Position numbers and translations under genes: made by a program. Of a stretch of DNA of 34,497 bases, positions 26,130 to 34,487 are shown piece by piece. The stretch comes from Syntrophorhabdus sp. PtaB.Bin027 (GTDB taxonomy: Bacteria > Desulfobacterota > Syntrophorhabdia > Syntrophorhabdales > Syntrophorhabdaceae): contig MVQO01000147.1 of NCBI GenBank assembly GCA_002067585.1, forward strand, positions 1 to 34,497, given 5' to 3'. The notes beneath the pieces are model-generated. The model saw nothing but the letters and a program-made list of their open reading frames with translations, was not told where the DNA came from and did not search any database. The stretch's first letter is position 1. Each line of letters opens with the position of its first letter.

Positions 26130-27067
26130 TAGAAATTATAAATTCGGCATGGTTCACACTAGTTGTTGACGGAGGAAGAAATGGCTATGCCGATGTGGGA
26201 GTACCTGGTTCGGCTGCACTGGATCAATTTGCCTACAACCTTCTCAACTTTCTTGTTGGCAATGAAAATGGTGCACCGGTCCTTGAGGTTATGGGTAACG
26301 AGTTTACCGTTAAGGTGAACTGTGAAACAACATGTGCAATAACAGGCGCCCAGGTAACTGCCTATGTCGACGACAAGCAGATAACGCCATGGGTGTCGTT
26401 TGCAGCACGCACAGGAAGTACTATCAGAGTGAAGCAGGTGCTGGAAGGTTTTCGATACTATGTTGGTTTTTCAGGCCTCATGAATGTAGATAGGGTGATA
26501 GACAGCTATTCCACGAATCTTGAATGCAGGTTTGGAGGTTTCAGGGGAAGGCCATTGATCAAGGGAGACAGAATTGGTCTTAAGGAACCCAAGGTTGTTG
26601 GGGAAAGATTTGTTCCTGAAGAAGTGATTCCCGCAATGGAACAGCCCCATGTTTTGCGGGTTCTTGAGGGACCGGAGTTTCATTATTTTACCTCAGAGGC
26701 CATAAATAGACTCTTTGAAAAAAAGGACCACTCATGGTATATAGTCTCAACAAAATCGAATAGAACAGGGATTAGGCTCGAAGGAAAACCACTTATTTTC
26801 AGAAAGGAAATGGATAAAAGCATTACGTCAGAGGGTATTTTACCAGGCACCATCCAGGTTCCAGGTGATGGTTTACCGATTTTTATGCTTAATGAACGCA
26901 CTATCGGAGGATATGCGCGAATTGGGATGGTTGCAAAGGCTGACCAGGACCGCCTGGCACACCTGAAGCCGAAGGATAAAGTGTTTTTTCAGTTGATTGG
27001 GATTGATGAGGCGGAGAGGTTGTGGAGACAGAAAATAGAGTTATTTTACCGGACGTTACCACAATAA
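26126..27067 (+). CDS. pxpC: 5-oxoprolinase subunit C (KipA/biotin-dependent carboxyltransferase-like)
   Basis: This 313-residue protein has a typical KipA/PxpC N-terminus (VDGGRNGYADVGVPGSAALDQFAYNLLNFLVGN). Further family blocks are PVLEVMGNEF, CAITGAQV, GFRYYVGFSGLMNVDRVIDS, LRVLEGPE and the late GTIQVPGDGLPIFMLNE-type segment. It pairs with PxpB to form the catalytic carboxyltransferase-like unit of 5-oxoprolinase. The ATG overlaps the pxpB stop (ATGA) and GAGG lies upstream, so translation is coupled. A 14-bp sequence spanning its stop codon recurs 48 bp downstream. Confidence 0.92.
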   Translation: MIEIINSAWFTLVVDGGRNGYADVGVPGSAALDQFAYNLLNFLVGNENGAPVLEVMGNEFTVKVNCETTCAITGAQVTAYVDDKQITPWVSFAARTGSTIRVKQVLEGFRYYVGFSGLMNVDRVIDSYSTNLECRFGGFRGRPLIKGDRIGLKEPKVVGERFVPEEVIPAMEQPHVLRVLEGPEFHYFTSEAINRLFEKKDHSWYIVSTKSNRTGIRLEGKPLIFRKEMDKSITSEGILPGTIQVPGDGLPIFMLNERTIGGYARIGMVAKADQDRLAHLKPKDKVFFQLIGIDEAERLWRQKIELFYRTLPQ

Positions 27068-27117
27068 TTCTCTGTATTTTGATAAAATAATATCTAATTA
27101 GTATTACCACAATAATT
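27056..27117. repeat. 14-bp direct repeat across the pxpC stop and before livK
   Basis: TTACCACAATAATT occurs at 27056-27069 and again at 27104-27117. It may be a small duplication or a pair of binding sites at the boundary of the enzyme and transporter genes. Confidence 0.6.
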
Positions 27118-27139
27118 TTTTGAGGAGGCAAGGATAGCG

Positions 27140-28438
27140 ATGAGCAGGAAACAGATTCTTTTTGTTTTTGTATTATTTTTATCAATGGTAACGATGAGTT
27201 CAGCGCTTTTTGCTGCGGAGAAAGAAGTTAAGATTGGAGTGCTTTACCCTCTATCAGGCGCTGCTGCAACAATTGGTCGAGACCTCCAGAGGGCTGCTGA
27301 ACTTACAGCCGAGATTATTAATAATAAGACGCCCGGGGTAGACATTCCAATGGCACAGTGGGGCGGCATTCCGAATCTTGGTGGGGCAAAAATAAAACTG
27401 ATTTTCGTTGATCACAGGGGCGAACCTGATAGAGGTGCGGACCTTGCAAAGCGCCTTATCCTTGATGACAAGGTTGCTGGGTTGATGGGTGCCTACCACA
27501 GTTCAGTTACGAAGACGGTCAGCGCTGTAGCAGAAAGATATGGTGTTCCTATGATTAATGACTCTTCCACATCCCCTGAACTAACAAAGAGGGGTTTCAA
27601 GTGGTTTTGGCGCACAACCCCTCATGATGACTATTTCAACAGAGACCTCTTTGAGCTTCTCAAAGGGCTCACAGAAGGAAAGGTTAAAGGCATTCCGGCT
27701 GTTCCCAAAGATAAGTTGAAAAATCTTGCCTATGCCTGTGAAAACACCGAGTGGGGTTCAAGCGTAGCAAAGTCTCTCGAAGGCTACGCAAAGGAATACG
27801 GATTTAATATGGTCAAGGGGATACTTTATAATGCAAACTCTCCTGACCTTACCTCCGAGGCTAAAACGCTGGTTGCCGCTAAGCCGGATGGTATGCTCTT
27901 CGCCTCTTATCTCTCTGATTCCCTTCTTATGATAAGAACCCTCAAGGGAATGAGAGCTCAGACAAACTTTTTCTGGGGTCAGAACGCGGGATTTGAAATG
28001 GCTGATTTTGCTAAAACCCTTGGTGCTGATATCAATGGTGTCCTTACAAGGACAGTGTTTATAGCTAAACTGATAAAGGTAAAAAAAGTCGCAGGTCAAA
28101 TAAATGCCCTGTACAAGAAAAAATATGGAGATGATCTGACAGGCGCCACAGCGAGGTCGGTTGTAGGTGTACAGGCATGGGCTGCTGTTTTGAATAAAGC
28201 TGGCAGTGTTGATCCAAAGGCTATCCAGAAAGCCTGTAACGAGATAAATATACCTGCAAATGAGCTCGTTATGCCTTGGGCAGGGGTTAAATTTGATTCA
28301 ACAGGGCAGAATGTCCTGGGCAGGGGTCTTATCGGACAATACCAAAAGGGTGCAGACGGCAAGATTGACCTTGAAATTGTTTACCCCTTTGACCTAGCAA
28401 CGGCAAATTTCATCTATCCTTTTCCAGGATGGAAGTAA
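27140..28438 (+). CDS. Branched-chain-amino-acid-type ABC transporter, periplasmic binding protein
   Basis: This 432-residue protein has a clear signal peptide (MSRKQILFVFVLFL... SSALFAAEKE, cleavage after ~26). The mature part starts with EVKIGVLYPLSGAAATIGRD, the classic beginning of Peripla_BP_6 (LivJ/UrtA-like) proteins, and includes VAGLMGAYHSSVTKTVSAVAERYGVPMINDSS and FKWFWRTTPHD. It binds the solute in the periplasm and hands it to the LivHMGF complex encoded next. The family takes branched-chain amino acids, amides, urea and many other compounds. The pxpABC location suggests 5-oxoproline or a precursor. GAGGAGG/AAGGA precede the ATG. Confidence 0.93.
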   Translation: MSRKQILFVFVLFLSMVTMSSALFAAEKEVKIGVLYPLSGAAATIGRDLQRAAELTAEIINNKTPGVDIPMAQWGGIPNLGGAKIKLIFVDHRGEPDRGADLAKRLILDDKVAGLMGAYHSSVTKTVSAVAERYGVPMINDSSTSPELTKRGFKWFWRTTPHDDYFNRDLFELLKGLTEGKVKGIPAVPKDKLKNLAYACENTEWGSSVAKSLEGYAKEYGFNMVKGILYNANSPDLTSEAKTLVAAKPDGMLFASYLSDSLLMIRTLKGMRAQTNFFWGQNAGFEMADFAKTLGADINGVLTRTVFIAKLIKVKKVAGQINALYKKKYGDDLTGATARSVVGVQAWAAVLNKAGSVDPKAIQKACNEINIPANELVMPWAGVKFDSTGQNVLGRGLIGQYQKGADGKIDLEIVYPFDLATANFIYPFPGWK

Positions 28439-28451
28439 TAAAGTCAATTCG

Positions 28452-28513
28452 TTATGGGTTTCAGTTTTAAAGTCTCAGGTTGTATTAAGAGATGTTAAAC
28501 GTGAAACCCATAA
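28452..28513 (+). promoter_or_regulatory. Intercistronic hairpin between binding-protein gene and livH
   Basis: TTATGGGTTTCA (28452-28463) and TGAAACCCATAA (28502-28513) are perfect 12-bp reverse complements. Extra pairing inside (GTTTTAA with TTAAAC) lengthens the stem. No T-run follows, so it is better read as an mRNA-stabilising or partial-termination hairpin that raises binding-protein output over the permease genes. Confidence 0.6.
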
Positions 28514-28521
28514 TAAACAAT

Positions 28522-28538
28522 AACAATGATTCATTGTT
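28522..28538. repeat. Perfect 17-bp dyad upstream of livH
   Basis: AACAATGATTCATTGTT is symmetrical around one central base and ends 14 bases before the livH ATG. It could be an operator-like site or a small hairpin affecting livH translation. Confidence 0.6.
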
Positions 28539-28552
28539 GAGATGATGAATGT

Positions 28553-29443
28553 ATGGAAACACTGATTGATGCTCTATTGCAGGGTATATTGATGGGGCTT
28601 CTTTTTGCTCTTGTGGCCTTAGGACTTAATGTTATTTTTGGGGTAATGGATATCGTCAATTTTGCCCATGGAGAATTCCTTATGCTCGGTATGTACACTG
28701 CTTTTTTTACGAGCCTTCTCATGGGTGTGGATCCACTTTTTGCACTTCCGGCATCTGCCCTTATGGGGGTTCTTCTCGGCCTTGCGTCATACTACTGGTT
28801 CATCAAGTATCTGCTCAGAGGACCTGCCATTGCCCAGTTGTTCGGTACCTTTGGCTTGATGCTGTTTCTCCGATATCTGGCCCAGTTTCTCTTTGGGATT
28901 GATTATCGGATCCTTCAGAAGGGAATTCTTATCGGAAAGAGCTTTTCAGTTGGCCCTTTCATTTTTGACGCTACTAAGATTGCTGCTGGCGCTCTCAGCC
29001 TTGTTGCATTCGCTGCCGTTTACTCTTTTTTAAATAAAACAAAAACTGGGAAGGCACTTCAAGCAACGGCCCTGAATAAAGAGGCAGCTTCCTATATGGG
29101 AATCAAGACCGACAAGATGAATGCCATTGCTTGGGCGATAGGGGGCGGAACGGTTGGTGTGGCAGGAGGACTCCTGATTAACTTCTACTATGTGTACCCA
29201 ACGGTGGGTCTGCTCTTTGTTATGATTGCTTTTGCATGCGTTGCTCTGGGAGGCTTTGGGAGCATAAAAGGGGTATTCTTTGCTGGCCTTCTTGTCGGTA
29301 TTCTTGAAATGATGTTTCCAGTCTTCGGTCAACTCGTTGGTTCTGATTTCCTGGGTCCGCACTTCAAGTTTACCGTTGTATATCTTGCTTATTTTATCAT
29401 CGTCGTTTTCAGGCCTCAAGGGTTATTCGGATGGAAAAAGTAA
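28553..29443 (+). CDS. Branched-chain-type ABC transporter permease (LivH-like)
   Basis: This 296-residue inner-membrane protein has about eight membrane helices. The N-terminal LLFALVALGLNVIFGVMDIVNFAHGEFLMLG is the LivH hallmark, with the conserved NFAHGE loop. The late ALGGFGSIKGVFFAGLLVGI stretch is the cytoplasmic EAA-like loop that contacts the ATPase. It forms the membrane channel together with LivM and starts 114 bases after the binding-protein gene. The ribosome binding site is weak. Its stop overlaps the livM start by 13 nt. Confidence 0.92.
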   Translation: METLIDALLQGILMGLLFALVALGLNVIFGVMDIVNFAHGEFLMLGMYTAFFTSLLMGVDPLFALPASALMGVLLGLASYYWFIKYLLRGPAIAQLFGTFGLMLFLRYLAQFLFGIDYRILQKGILIGKSFSVGPFIFDATKIAAGALSLVAFAAVYSFLNKTKTGKALQATALNKEAASYMGIKTDKMNAIAWAIGGGTVGVAGGLLINFYYVYPTVGLLFVMIAFACVALGGFGSIKGVFFAGLLVGILEMMFPVFGQLVGSDFLGPHFKFTVVYLAYFIIVVFRPQGLFGWKK

Positions 29444-30429
29444 AGGACGCACTGGATTTTACTGATTTTTCAGGGGTCGAGCGGTTTGTCCTCGTGGTGT
29501 TTTCCATATTTCTCCTGGCCTTTCCCTGGCTCGGTGCAGGCTCTTTTGTAAAGGCCGTTATGATTCAATTTCTTCTTTTTTCCCTTTTTGGAATGGGATG
29601 GAACACAATTGGTGGTTATGGCGGACAAGTTGAGCTTGGAAAAGCACAATATGTAGGCATAGGGGCTTACACCGTTTCAGTTTCAATGGTCTGGTGGAAT
29701 ATTCCCTTCTGGATATCCATGCCCATTGGTGTTCTGATTGCCCTTGGATATTCTTTCATGATTGGTTACCCCCTTTTCAGGCTAAAAGGCCATTACTTTG
29801 CTATTGCGACCATCTGCACCTCTCTTGTGCTCCAGGATATTTTTACAAACTGGAAGCTCGTTGGTGCTGCAAAGGGTATAGAACTGCCTATACACGAGCA
29901 CCCTGATTTTCTTTATATGCAGTTCAAATCAGACACCTACTATTACTATTTCATCATGGTTCTCTTCTATATCGCTCTTTTCTATATGAACTGGTTTCGA
30001 AAGTCGAAGCTTGGCTATCAACTGCGCATGATAAAGGATGATGAAGAAGCAGCTGAGAGCCTGGGCATAGATATTCGCTGGTGCAAAATTAAAGCCTACT
30101 CCATTGCTTCTGCATTTGTCGCTGTTGGAGGAGGATTCATGGCGGTTTACAATTTGTACATTGATCCTGTATCAGTCATGGATCTTGACCTCTCAATAAA
30201 GATCGCCCTCATGGCCATGTTGGGTGGGGCTGCGTCTCTGTGGGGACCTATTATAGGGGCGGCGTTTCTTGTTCCGCTCGACAGATTTCTGGGGAGTTGG
30301 CTCGGTGGTCATAAGGGCCTGATTGGCGTCGATTTTATGATCTATGCTGCGCTCATCATGGTTGTGTCAGCATATCAGCCCCGCGGCATATGGGGGATTG
30401 TAGAACAACTCAGAGGGAAGGGCAAATAA
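29431..30429 (+). CDS. Branched-chain-type ABC transporter permease (LivM-like)
   Basis: The protein has 332 residues and 8-10 membrane helices. Family features are GWNTIGGYGGQVELGKAQYVGIGAYT (LivM-specific glycine-rich helix with the G-Q-x-x-L-G segment), FRLKGHYFAIATI and the ATPase-contact loop KDDEEAAESLGIDIRWCKIKAY, followed by MLGGAASLWGPIIGAAFL. It is the second permease half. It overlaps livH by 13 nt, and the ATPase gene begins one base after its stop, so the transporter genes are tightly coupled. Confidence 0.92.
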   Translation: MEKVKDALDFTDFSGVERFVLVVFSIFLLAFPWLGAGSFVKAVMIQFLLFSLFGMGWNTIGGYGGQVELGKAQYVGIGAYTVSVSMVWWNIPFWISMPIGVLIALGYSFMIGYPLFRLKGHYFAIATICTSLVLQDIFTNWKLVGAAKGIELPIHEHPDFLYMQFKSDTYYYYFIMVLFYIALFYMNWFRKSKLGYQLRMIKDDEEAAESLGIDIRWCKIKAYSIASAFVAVGGGFMAVYNLYIDPVSVMDLDLSIKIALMAMLGGAASLWGPIIGAAFLVPLDRFLGSWLGGHKGLIGVDFMIYAALIMVVSAYQPRGIWGIVEQLRGKGK

Positions 30430-30430
30430 C

Positions 30431-31162
30431 GTGGCTTTTCTTGAAGTTCATGATATTGTGAAGGATTTTGGAGGACTCGTTGCAAACAGCAATGTCTCTT
30501 TTCAAATTGAGGAAGGTGAGATTGTCGGGCTTATTGGGCCTAATGGCGCTGGAAAGACAACGCTCTTCAACTGTATTGTCGGATATTATAGTCCGGATTA
30601 TGGTAAGGTCATGTTTAAAGGAAATGACATTACAGGATTCAAGCCTTTTCAGACCAATCAGGCCGGTATTGGTAGAACTTTCCAGATTATGAAGGTGACA
30701 ACGGGCATGACGGTTGTTGAAAACATCATGGTTGGAGCTTTCTGCAGGACTAACAGCCGGCATCAGGCGAGAGAAGAGGCCCATGAAATGCTTCATTTTC
30801 TTGGCATGGAAGAGATAAGCGAACAGTACATTAATGAACTTCCCATTGCAAAGCAGAGAAAGGTCGGTATGGCGCGGGCTTTGGCTACAAAACCTCAGCT
30901 GCTCATGCTCGATGAGGTTGCCTCCGGTCTCAACCATACTGAAACAGACGAAATGGTAGCCCTTCTGAAACGACTCAATGTAGAAAAAAAGATCACCCTT
31001 TTTCTCATTGAGCACATTATGGAGATGGTTATGACAGTTTCTCAAAGGGTTATTGTCTTGGACGGCGGTATAAAGATTGCCGAAGGCGTGCCTGGCGACA
31101 TTGTGAAGGATGATAATGTGATAAAGGCGTATCTTGGTGAGAAGTATGCTAAAGGTCGTTAA
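30431..31162 (+). CDS. Branched-chain-type ABC transporter ATPase (LivG-like)
   Basis: This 243-residue ABC ATPase has Walker A GPNGAGKTT (~36-44), Q-loop region IGRTFQIMKVTTGMTV, Walker B LLMLDEVASGL and the switch His in LIEHIME. The signature motif is degenerate: LPIAKQRKVGMARAL in place of LS(Y/G)GQQ, an unusual but known variation in LivG-type proteins. It starts with GTG, supported by AGGGAAGGG about eight bases upstream. It pairs with the LivF-like ATPase to power uptake. Confidence 0.92.
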   Translation: MAFLEVHDIVKDFGGLVANSNVSFQIEEGEIVGLIGPNGAGKTTLFNCIVGYYSPDYGKVMFKGNDITGFKPFQTNQAGIGRTFQIMKVTTGMTVVENIMVGAFCRTNSRHQAREEAHEMLHFLGMEEISEQYINELPIAKQRKVGMARALATKPQLLMLDEVASGLNHTETDEMVALLKRLNVEKKITLFLIEHIMEMVMTVSQRVIVLDGGIKIAEGVPGDIVKDDNVIKAYLGEKYAKGR

Positions 31163-31850
31163 GGTTGAGGTACGTTATGGTGGAATTCCCATAATCCATG
31201 ATGTGTCCCTGGAGGTAAAACAAGGTGAGCTTGTGGCGGTAGTAGGCTCGAATGGTGCTGGCAAGAGTACATTGTTAAAAACTATAGCAGGTGCCCTTCA
31301 TCCAACAAAAGGCTCCATCACTTTTGATGATGTTTTGATAAACCGCCTTACCACGCCTGATATAGTGAGGCTCGGAATCACATATATCCCAGAAGCACGC
31401 CTTATTTTTGGACCGTTGTCAGTTGAGGAAAACCTCAAGCTTGGTGCATATATCATCAAGGATCATGCTGTTATAAGCAGGAACCTTGACTTTGTCTATG
31501 ACCTTTTTCCGCGACTGAAAGAACGGAGAGAGCAGGCTAGCGGGACATTGAGTGGTGGCGAGCAGCAGATGCTGGCTATTGGAAGGGGTCTTATGTCCAA
31601 CCCGAAACTCCTCATGCTCGATGAACCGTCTTTGGGGCTTATGCCTAAGCTTGTAGACGAGATGCTAGAGGCTGTTGCCAAGCTCAGGACTATTGGCATG
31701 ACAATCCTCCTCGTGGAACAGAATGTCTTTGAGTCCCTTGAGATTGCAGATCGGGGATATGTTCTTCAGACAGGCAAAACGATCCTTGATGGTACCGGCA
31801 AGGAGCTTCTCAACACCGAGTCTATTAAAAAGGCATTTCTCGGACTTTAA
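31146..31850 (+). CDS. Branched-chain-type ABC transporter ATPase (LivF-like)
   Basis: From the chosen start this is a 234-residue ABC ATPase. It has Walker A GSNGAGKST, a Q-loop/LivF segment YIPEARLIFGPLSVEENL, a full signature LSGGEQQMLAIGRGL, Walker B LLMLDEPSLGL and the switch block ILLVEQNV. I chose ATG 31146 over upstream TTG/GTG codons because GGTGAG precedes it and the protein then begins LKVVKVEVRYGG as LivF proteins do. It overlaps the livG end by 17 nt. Its stop codon lies in the loop of a hairpin. Confidence 0.92.
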   Translation: MLKVVKVEVRYGGIPIIHDVSLEVKQGELVAVVGSNGAGKSTLLKTIAGALHPTKGSITFDDVLINRLTTPDIVRLGITYIPEARLIFGPLSVEENLKLGAYIIKDHAVISRNLDFVYDLFPRLKERREQASGTLSGGEQQMLAIGRGLMSNPKLLMLDEPSLGLMPKLVDEMLEAVAKLRTIGMTILLVEQNVFESLEIADRGYVLQTGKTILDGTGKELLNTESIKKAFLGL

Positions 31851-31864
31851 AGAAGTCCGAGAAA
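31836..31864 (+). promoter_or_regulatory. Hairpin around the livF stop codon
   Basis: TTTCTCGGACTT (31836-31847) and AAGTCCGAGAAA (31853-31864) are perfect 12-bp reverse complements with a 5-nt loop holding the TAA stop. No T-run follows, so it is probably a processing or stability element or a partial barrier between the transporter genes and the DUF1445 gene. Confidence 0.65.
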
Positions 31865-31888
31865 TAAGGAAACCGGAAGGTATCTGCA

Positions 31889-32689
31889 ATGGTGTTGATT
31901 AAAGACATCACGTCATTGAAGCCTGACAAGATCAGGGCGGTTATCCGCTCTGGCAAATGGGATAAACCGACAACCGGGATTGCCTTGGGGTATGCCCAGG
32001 CAAACCTTGTCATCCTTCCAAAAAAGTATGCCCTCGATTTTTTTCTTTTTTGTCAGAGAAACCCAAAGCCATGCCCTCTCCTTGAAGTCCTTGAACCCGG
32101 CGATTTCCGACCCGATTTTCTGGCCTCTGAGGCGGATGTGAGAACGGATGCTCCACGGTATAATGTGTACGTGAAGGGAAACCTGAAAGCATCCCCAACC
32201 AGCGTGAAAGAATTGTGGAGAAAAGATTTTGTGACTTTTTTTCTCGGATGCAGCTTTTCCTTTGAAGAGGCCATAATCAGGTCAGGTATACCAGTCCGAC
32301 ACATTGAGGAAGGGAAAAACGTACCTATGTATCTGACCAGCATTAAATGCAGACCTGCCGGGATTTTTCACGGACCAATGGTCGTAACCATGAGGCCTGT
32401 TAATCCAGCGGAAGTTGTCAAGGTGGTTCAGATAACATCACGGTATGCCTTTGTCCATGGTGGACCAGTGCATATAGGCGATCCAGAGATCATTGGAATT
32501 AAAAATCTCGAAAAGCCGGATTTTGGCGATCCGGTAACAATAAAGGAAGGAGAGATCCCTGTCTTCTGGGCTTGTGGCGTGACCCCTCAAGCTGCGGCTA
32601 TGGAAGCCAGGCCTAACATATGTATTACCCACGCACCCGGTCATATGTTCATTACAGATATTCTCAACGAGAAATTAGCAACAACATAA
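31889..32689 (+). CDS. DUF1445 / D-glutamate cyclase-like putative hydro-lyase (YcsI family)
   Basis: This 266-residue protein follows the family closely: RAVIRSGKWDKPTTGIALGY, AQANLVILPKKYALDFFLFC, QRNPKPCPLLEV, FFLGCSFSFEEA, GIPVRHIEEGKNVPMY, IKCRPAGIFHGPMVVTMRP, VHGGPVHIGDPEIIGI and PVFWACGVTPQAA. The family includes Bacillus YcsI, encoded with ycsF-kipI-kipA, and the N-terminal part of eukaryotic DGLUCY, which interconverts D-glutamate and 5-oxo-D-proline. The pxpABC genes upstream therefore fit a role with the D-isomer of 5-oxoproline, complementary to the L-specific PxpABC. GGAAGG lies nine bases before the ATG. It is probably the last gene of the cluster. Confidence 0.9.
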   Translation: MVLIKDITSLKPDKIRAVIRSGKWDKPTTGIALGYAQANLVILPKKYALDFFLFCQRNPKPCPLLEVLEPGDFRPDFLASEADVRTDAPRYNVYVKGNLKASPTSVKELWRKDFVTFFLGCSFSFEEAIIRSGIPVRHIEEGKNVPMYLTSIKCRPAGIFHGPMVVTMRPVNPAEVVKVVQITSRYAFVHGGPVHIGDPEIIGIKNLEKPDFGDPVTIKEGEIPVFWACGVTPQAAAMEARPNICITHAPGHMFITDILNEKLATT

Positions 32690-32774
32690 GTTGCTGGCTA
32701 TAGACAAGAGGCCTCGGGGCAATAGGTTTTAACAGGGGATTGTTTTTCGATTTTAGCTCTCAGCTATGGGCTTC

Positions 32775-34487
32775 TCAGAACGTTTCTCTGATGACTTCTT
32801 CGATTGTGGTAACACCGTTGCGGATCTTGGCAAGGCCGCTCTGGCGAAGGGTAAGCATTCCTTCATCGATGCACTGTTTCCTGATGTCTGCAACACTTGC
32901 GTCTGAAAGGATCATGTCACGAACTGCGGGGGAAACCTGCATAACCTCAAAAAGTCCAACACGGCCTTTATAACCTGTATTGTTGCATTTTGGGCATCCC
33001 TTTCCCTTAAAAATCTTCACAGTTGCCGCATCTTCCTCAGAGAAGCCTATGTTAAGAAGGGCTTTGGGTGGAATGTTTATCTCTTCTTTGCAAGCAGAGC
33101 AGATGCGGCGAACAAGTCGTTGAGCAGCAATAAGAATTACAGAGGTGGCAACGAGATAAGAATCGATACCCATATCTATTAGACGAATAATTGTCGAAGG
33201 TGCATCATTTGTATGAAGTGTAGACAATACAAGATGGCCTGTTAATGATGCTTTCACTGCAATATCAGCAGTTTCATTGTCACGGATTTCACCAACAAGA
33301 ATAATGTTAGGGTCCTGACGTAAAAATGACCTGAGAACTGAAGCAAAGGTGAGGTCAATGGATTCATGAACCTGTACCTGATTGATCCCACCAAGGTTGA
33401 ATTCCACTGGATCTTCAACAGTCATAATGTTTGTATCGGGCGAGTTTATTCGACCGATGGCGCTGTAAAGGGTGTTGGTCTTTCCGGATCCTGTGGGACC
33501 AGTTACGAGGATCATTCCCCATGGCTTAAAGATAGCCTCTTCAAATTTTCTGAGGCTCTCCGGTTCAAATCCAAGTTTTGCCATATCGAGCATTAAACCT
33601 TCTCTATCGAGAAGACGCATAACGACTTTTTCCCCAAAGATTGTCGGCGTGGTGGAGACACGGATATCCAGGTTTTTCATCCTTCCTGAAAGCTTCATCT
33701 GGATCTTTATCCTGCCGTCCTGGGGAAGACGTTTCTCAGCGATATCCATCTTAGTGAGCACTTTAACCCTTGATATTACACCATCTTTATATTTAAGGGG
33801 CAATGTTAGAGCTTCATAAAGCAGTCCATCAATACGATAACGGACTCTGGCTCTGTCTTCGTAAGGTTCGATATGAATATCACTTGCACCTTTTGCAATG
33901 GCTTCAGTAAAAATATGATTTACTATCTGAACAACGGGAGGAAGCTTGGCATCAGACTCAAGTTTGGTGATATCTCCTTTTTCTTCTTCTTCAACAATCT
34001 CCAGGGATGCATCAGCCCCCACCCCCAATCCGTCCATAAATTTTCTCAGTTCTGCAGCGTGATTTGTCTCGTAATGGGTTTCAATTGCCTTTGAAATAGC
34101 GTTTTCAGACGCAAGGAGGGGCTCAATGTCCAGGCCGGTAAGAAGCTTAATCTCTTTGAGATCAAAAGCTTTTGTAGGATCCGATATAGCAATGGTAAGC
34201 ATGTTATTCATTTTGCGTATCGGCATTATGTGAAACCTGCGAATTGTGTTGAGCGGAATAAGCGGAATTACATCAGGGTTAATCTCTGTCTGGTCAAGGT
34301 TAATCTGTGGTATGCCAAACTGGTCCGAAAGGGCCTCAAGGATGCCCTTTTCAGTAATGAAGTTCATTTTTATAATGATTTCTCCGAGCTTACCGCCTTC
34401 GTTTTTCTGGACTTTCAGCGCCTCAATGAGCTGCTGTTCAGTGATACGCGACATTTTTACGAGGAGGTCACCTAAACGGAGAGGCAT
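32775..34487 (-). CDS. PilB/GspE-family type IV pilus or type II secretion assembly ATPase
   Basis: The protein has 570 residues. The N-terminal MshEN domain has two 24-residue motifs, RLGDLLVKMSRITEQQL (4-) and KLGEIIIKMNFITEKGI (33-), followed by the usual GspE middle region (~60-150). The motor domain has Walker A GPTGSGKT (~328), the Asp box, Walker B ILVGEIRD (~393), His box STLHTNDAPST and the zinc site formed by C-x-x-C pairs near 461 (CSAC) and 499 (CPKCNNTGYKGR). It powers pilus extension or pseudopilus assembly at the inner membrane. The MshEN motifs suggest control by c-di-GMP. The ATG at 34487 is 10 bases from the window edge, so its ribosome binding site and partners are not visible. 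Confidence 0.93.
   Translation of the reverse strand: MPLRLGDLLVKMSRITEQQLIEALKVQKNEGGKLGEIIIKMNFITEKGILEALSDQFGIPQINLDQTEINPDVIPLIPLNTIRRFHIMPIRKMNNMLTIAISDPTKAFDLKEIKLLTGLDIEPLLASENAISKAIETHYETNHAAELRKFMDGLGVGADASLEIVEEEEKGDITKLESDAKLPPVVQIVNHIFTEAIAKGASDIHIEPYEDRARVRYRIDGLLYEALTLPLKYKDGVISRVKVLTKMDIAEKRLPQDGRIKIQMKLSGRMKNLDIRVSTTPTIFGEKVVMRLLDREGLMLDMAKLGFEPESLRKFEEAIFKPWGMILVTGPTGSGKTNTLYSAIGRINSPDTNIMTVEDPVEFNLGGINQVQVHESIDLTFASVLRSFLRQDPNIILVGEIRDNETADIAVKASLTGHLVLSTLHTNDAPSTIIRLIDMGIDSYLVATSVILIAAQRLVRRICSACKEEINIPPKALLNIGFSEEDAATVKIFKGKGCPKCNNTGYKGRVGLFEVMQVSPAVRDMILSDASVADIRKQCIDEGMLTLRQSGLAKIRNGVTTIEEVIRETF

Noticed and set aside
30410..31045. 211-codon minus-strand frame
   Set aside because: Antisense shadow of the LivG-like ATPase, whose motifs are complete on the plus strand.
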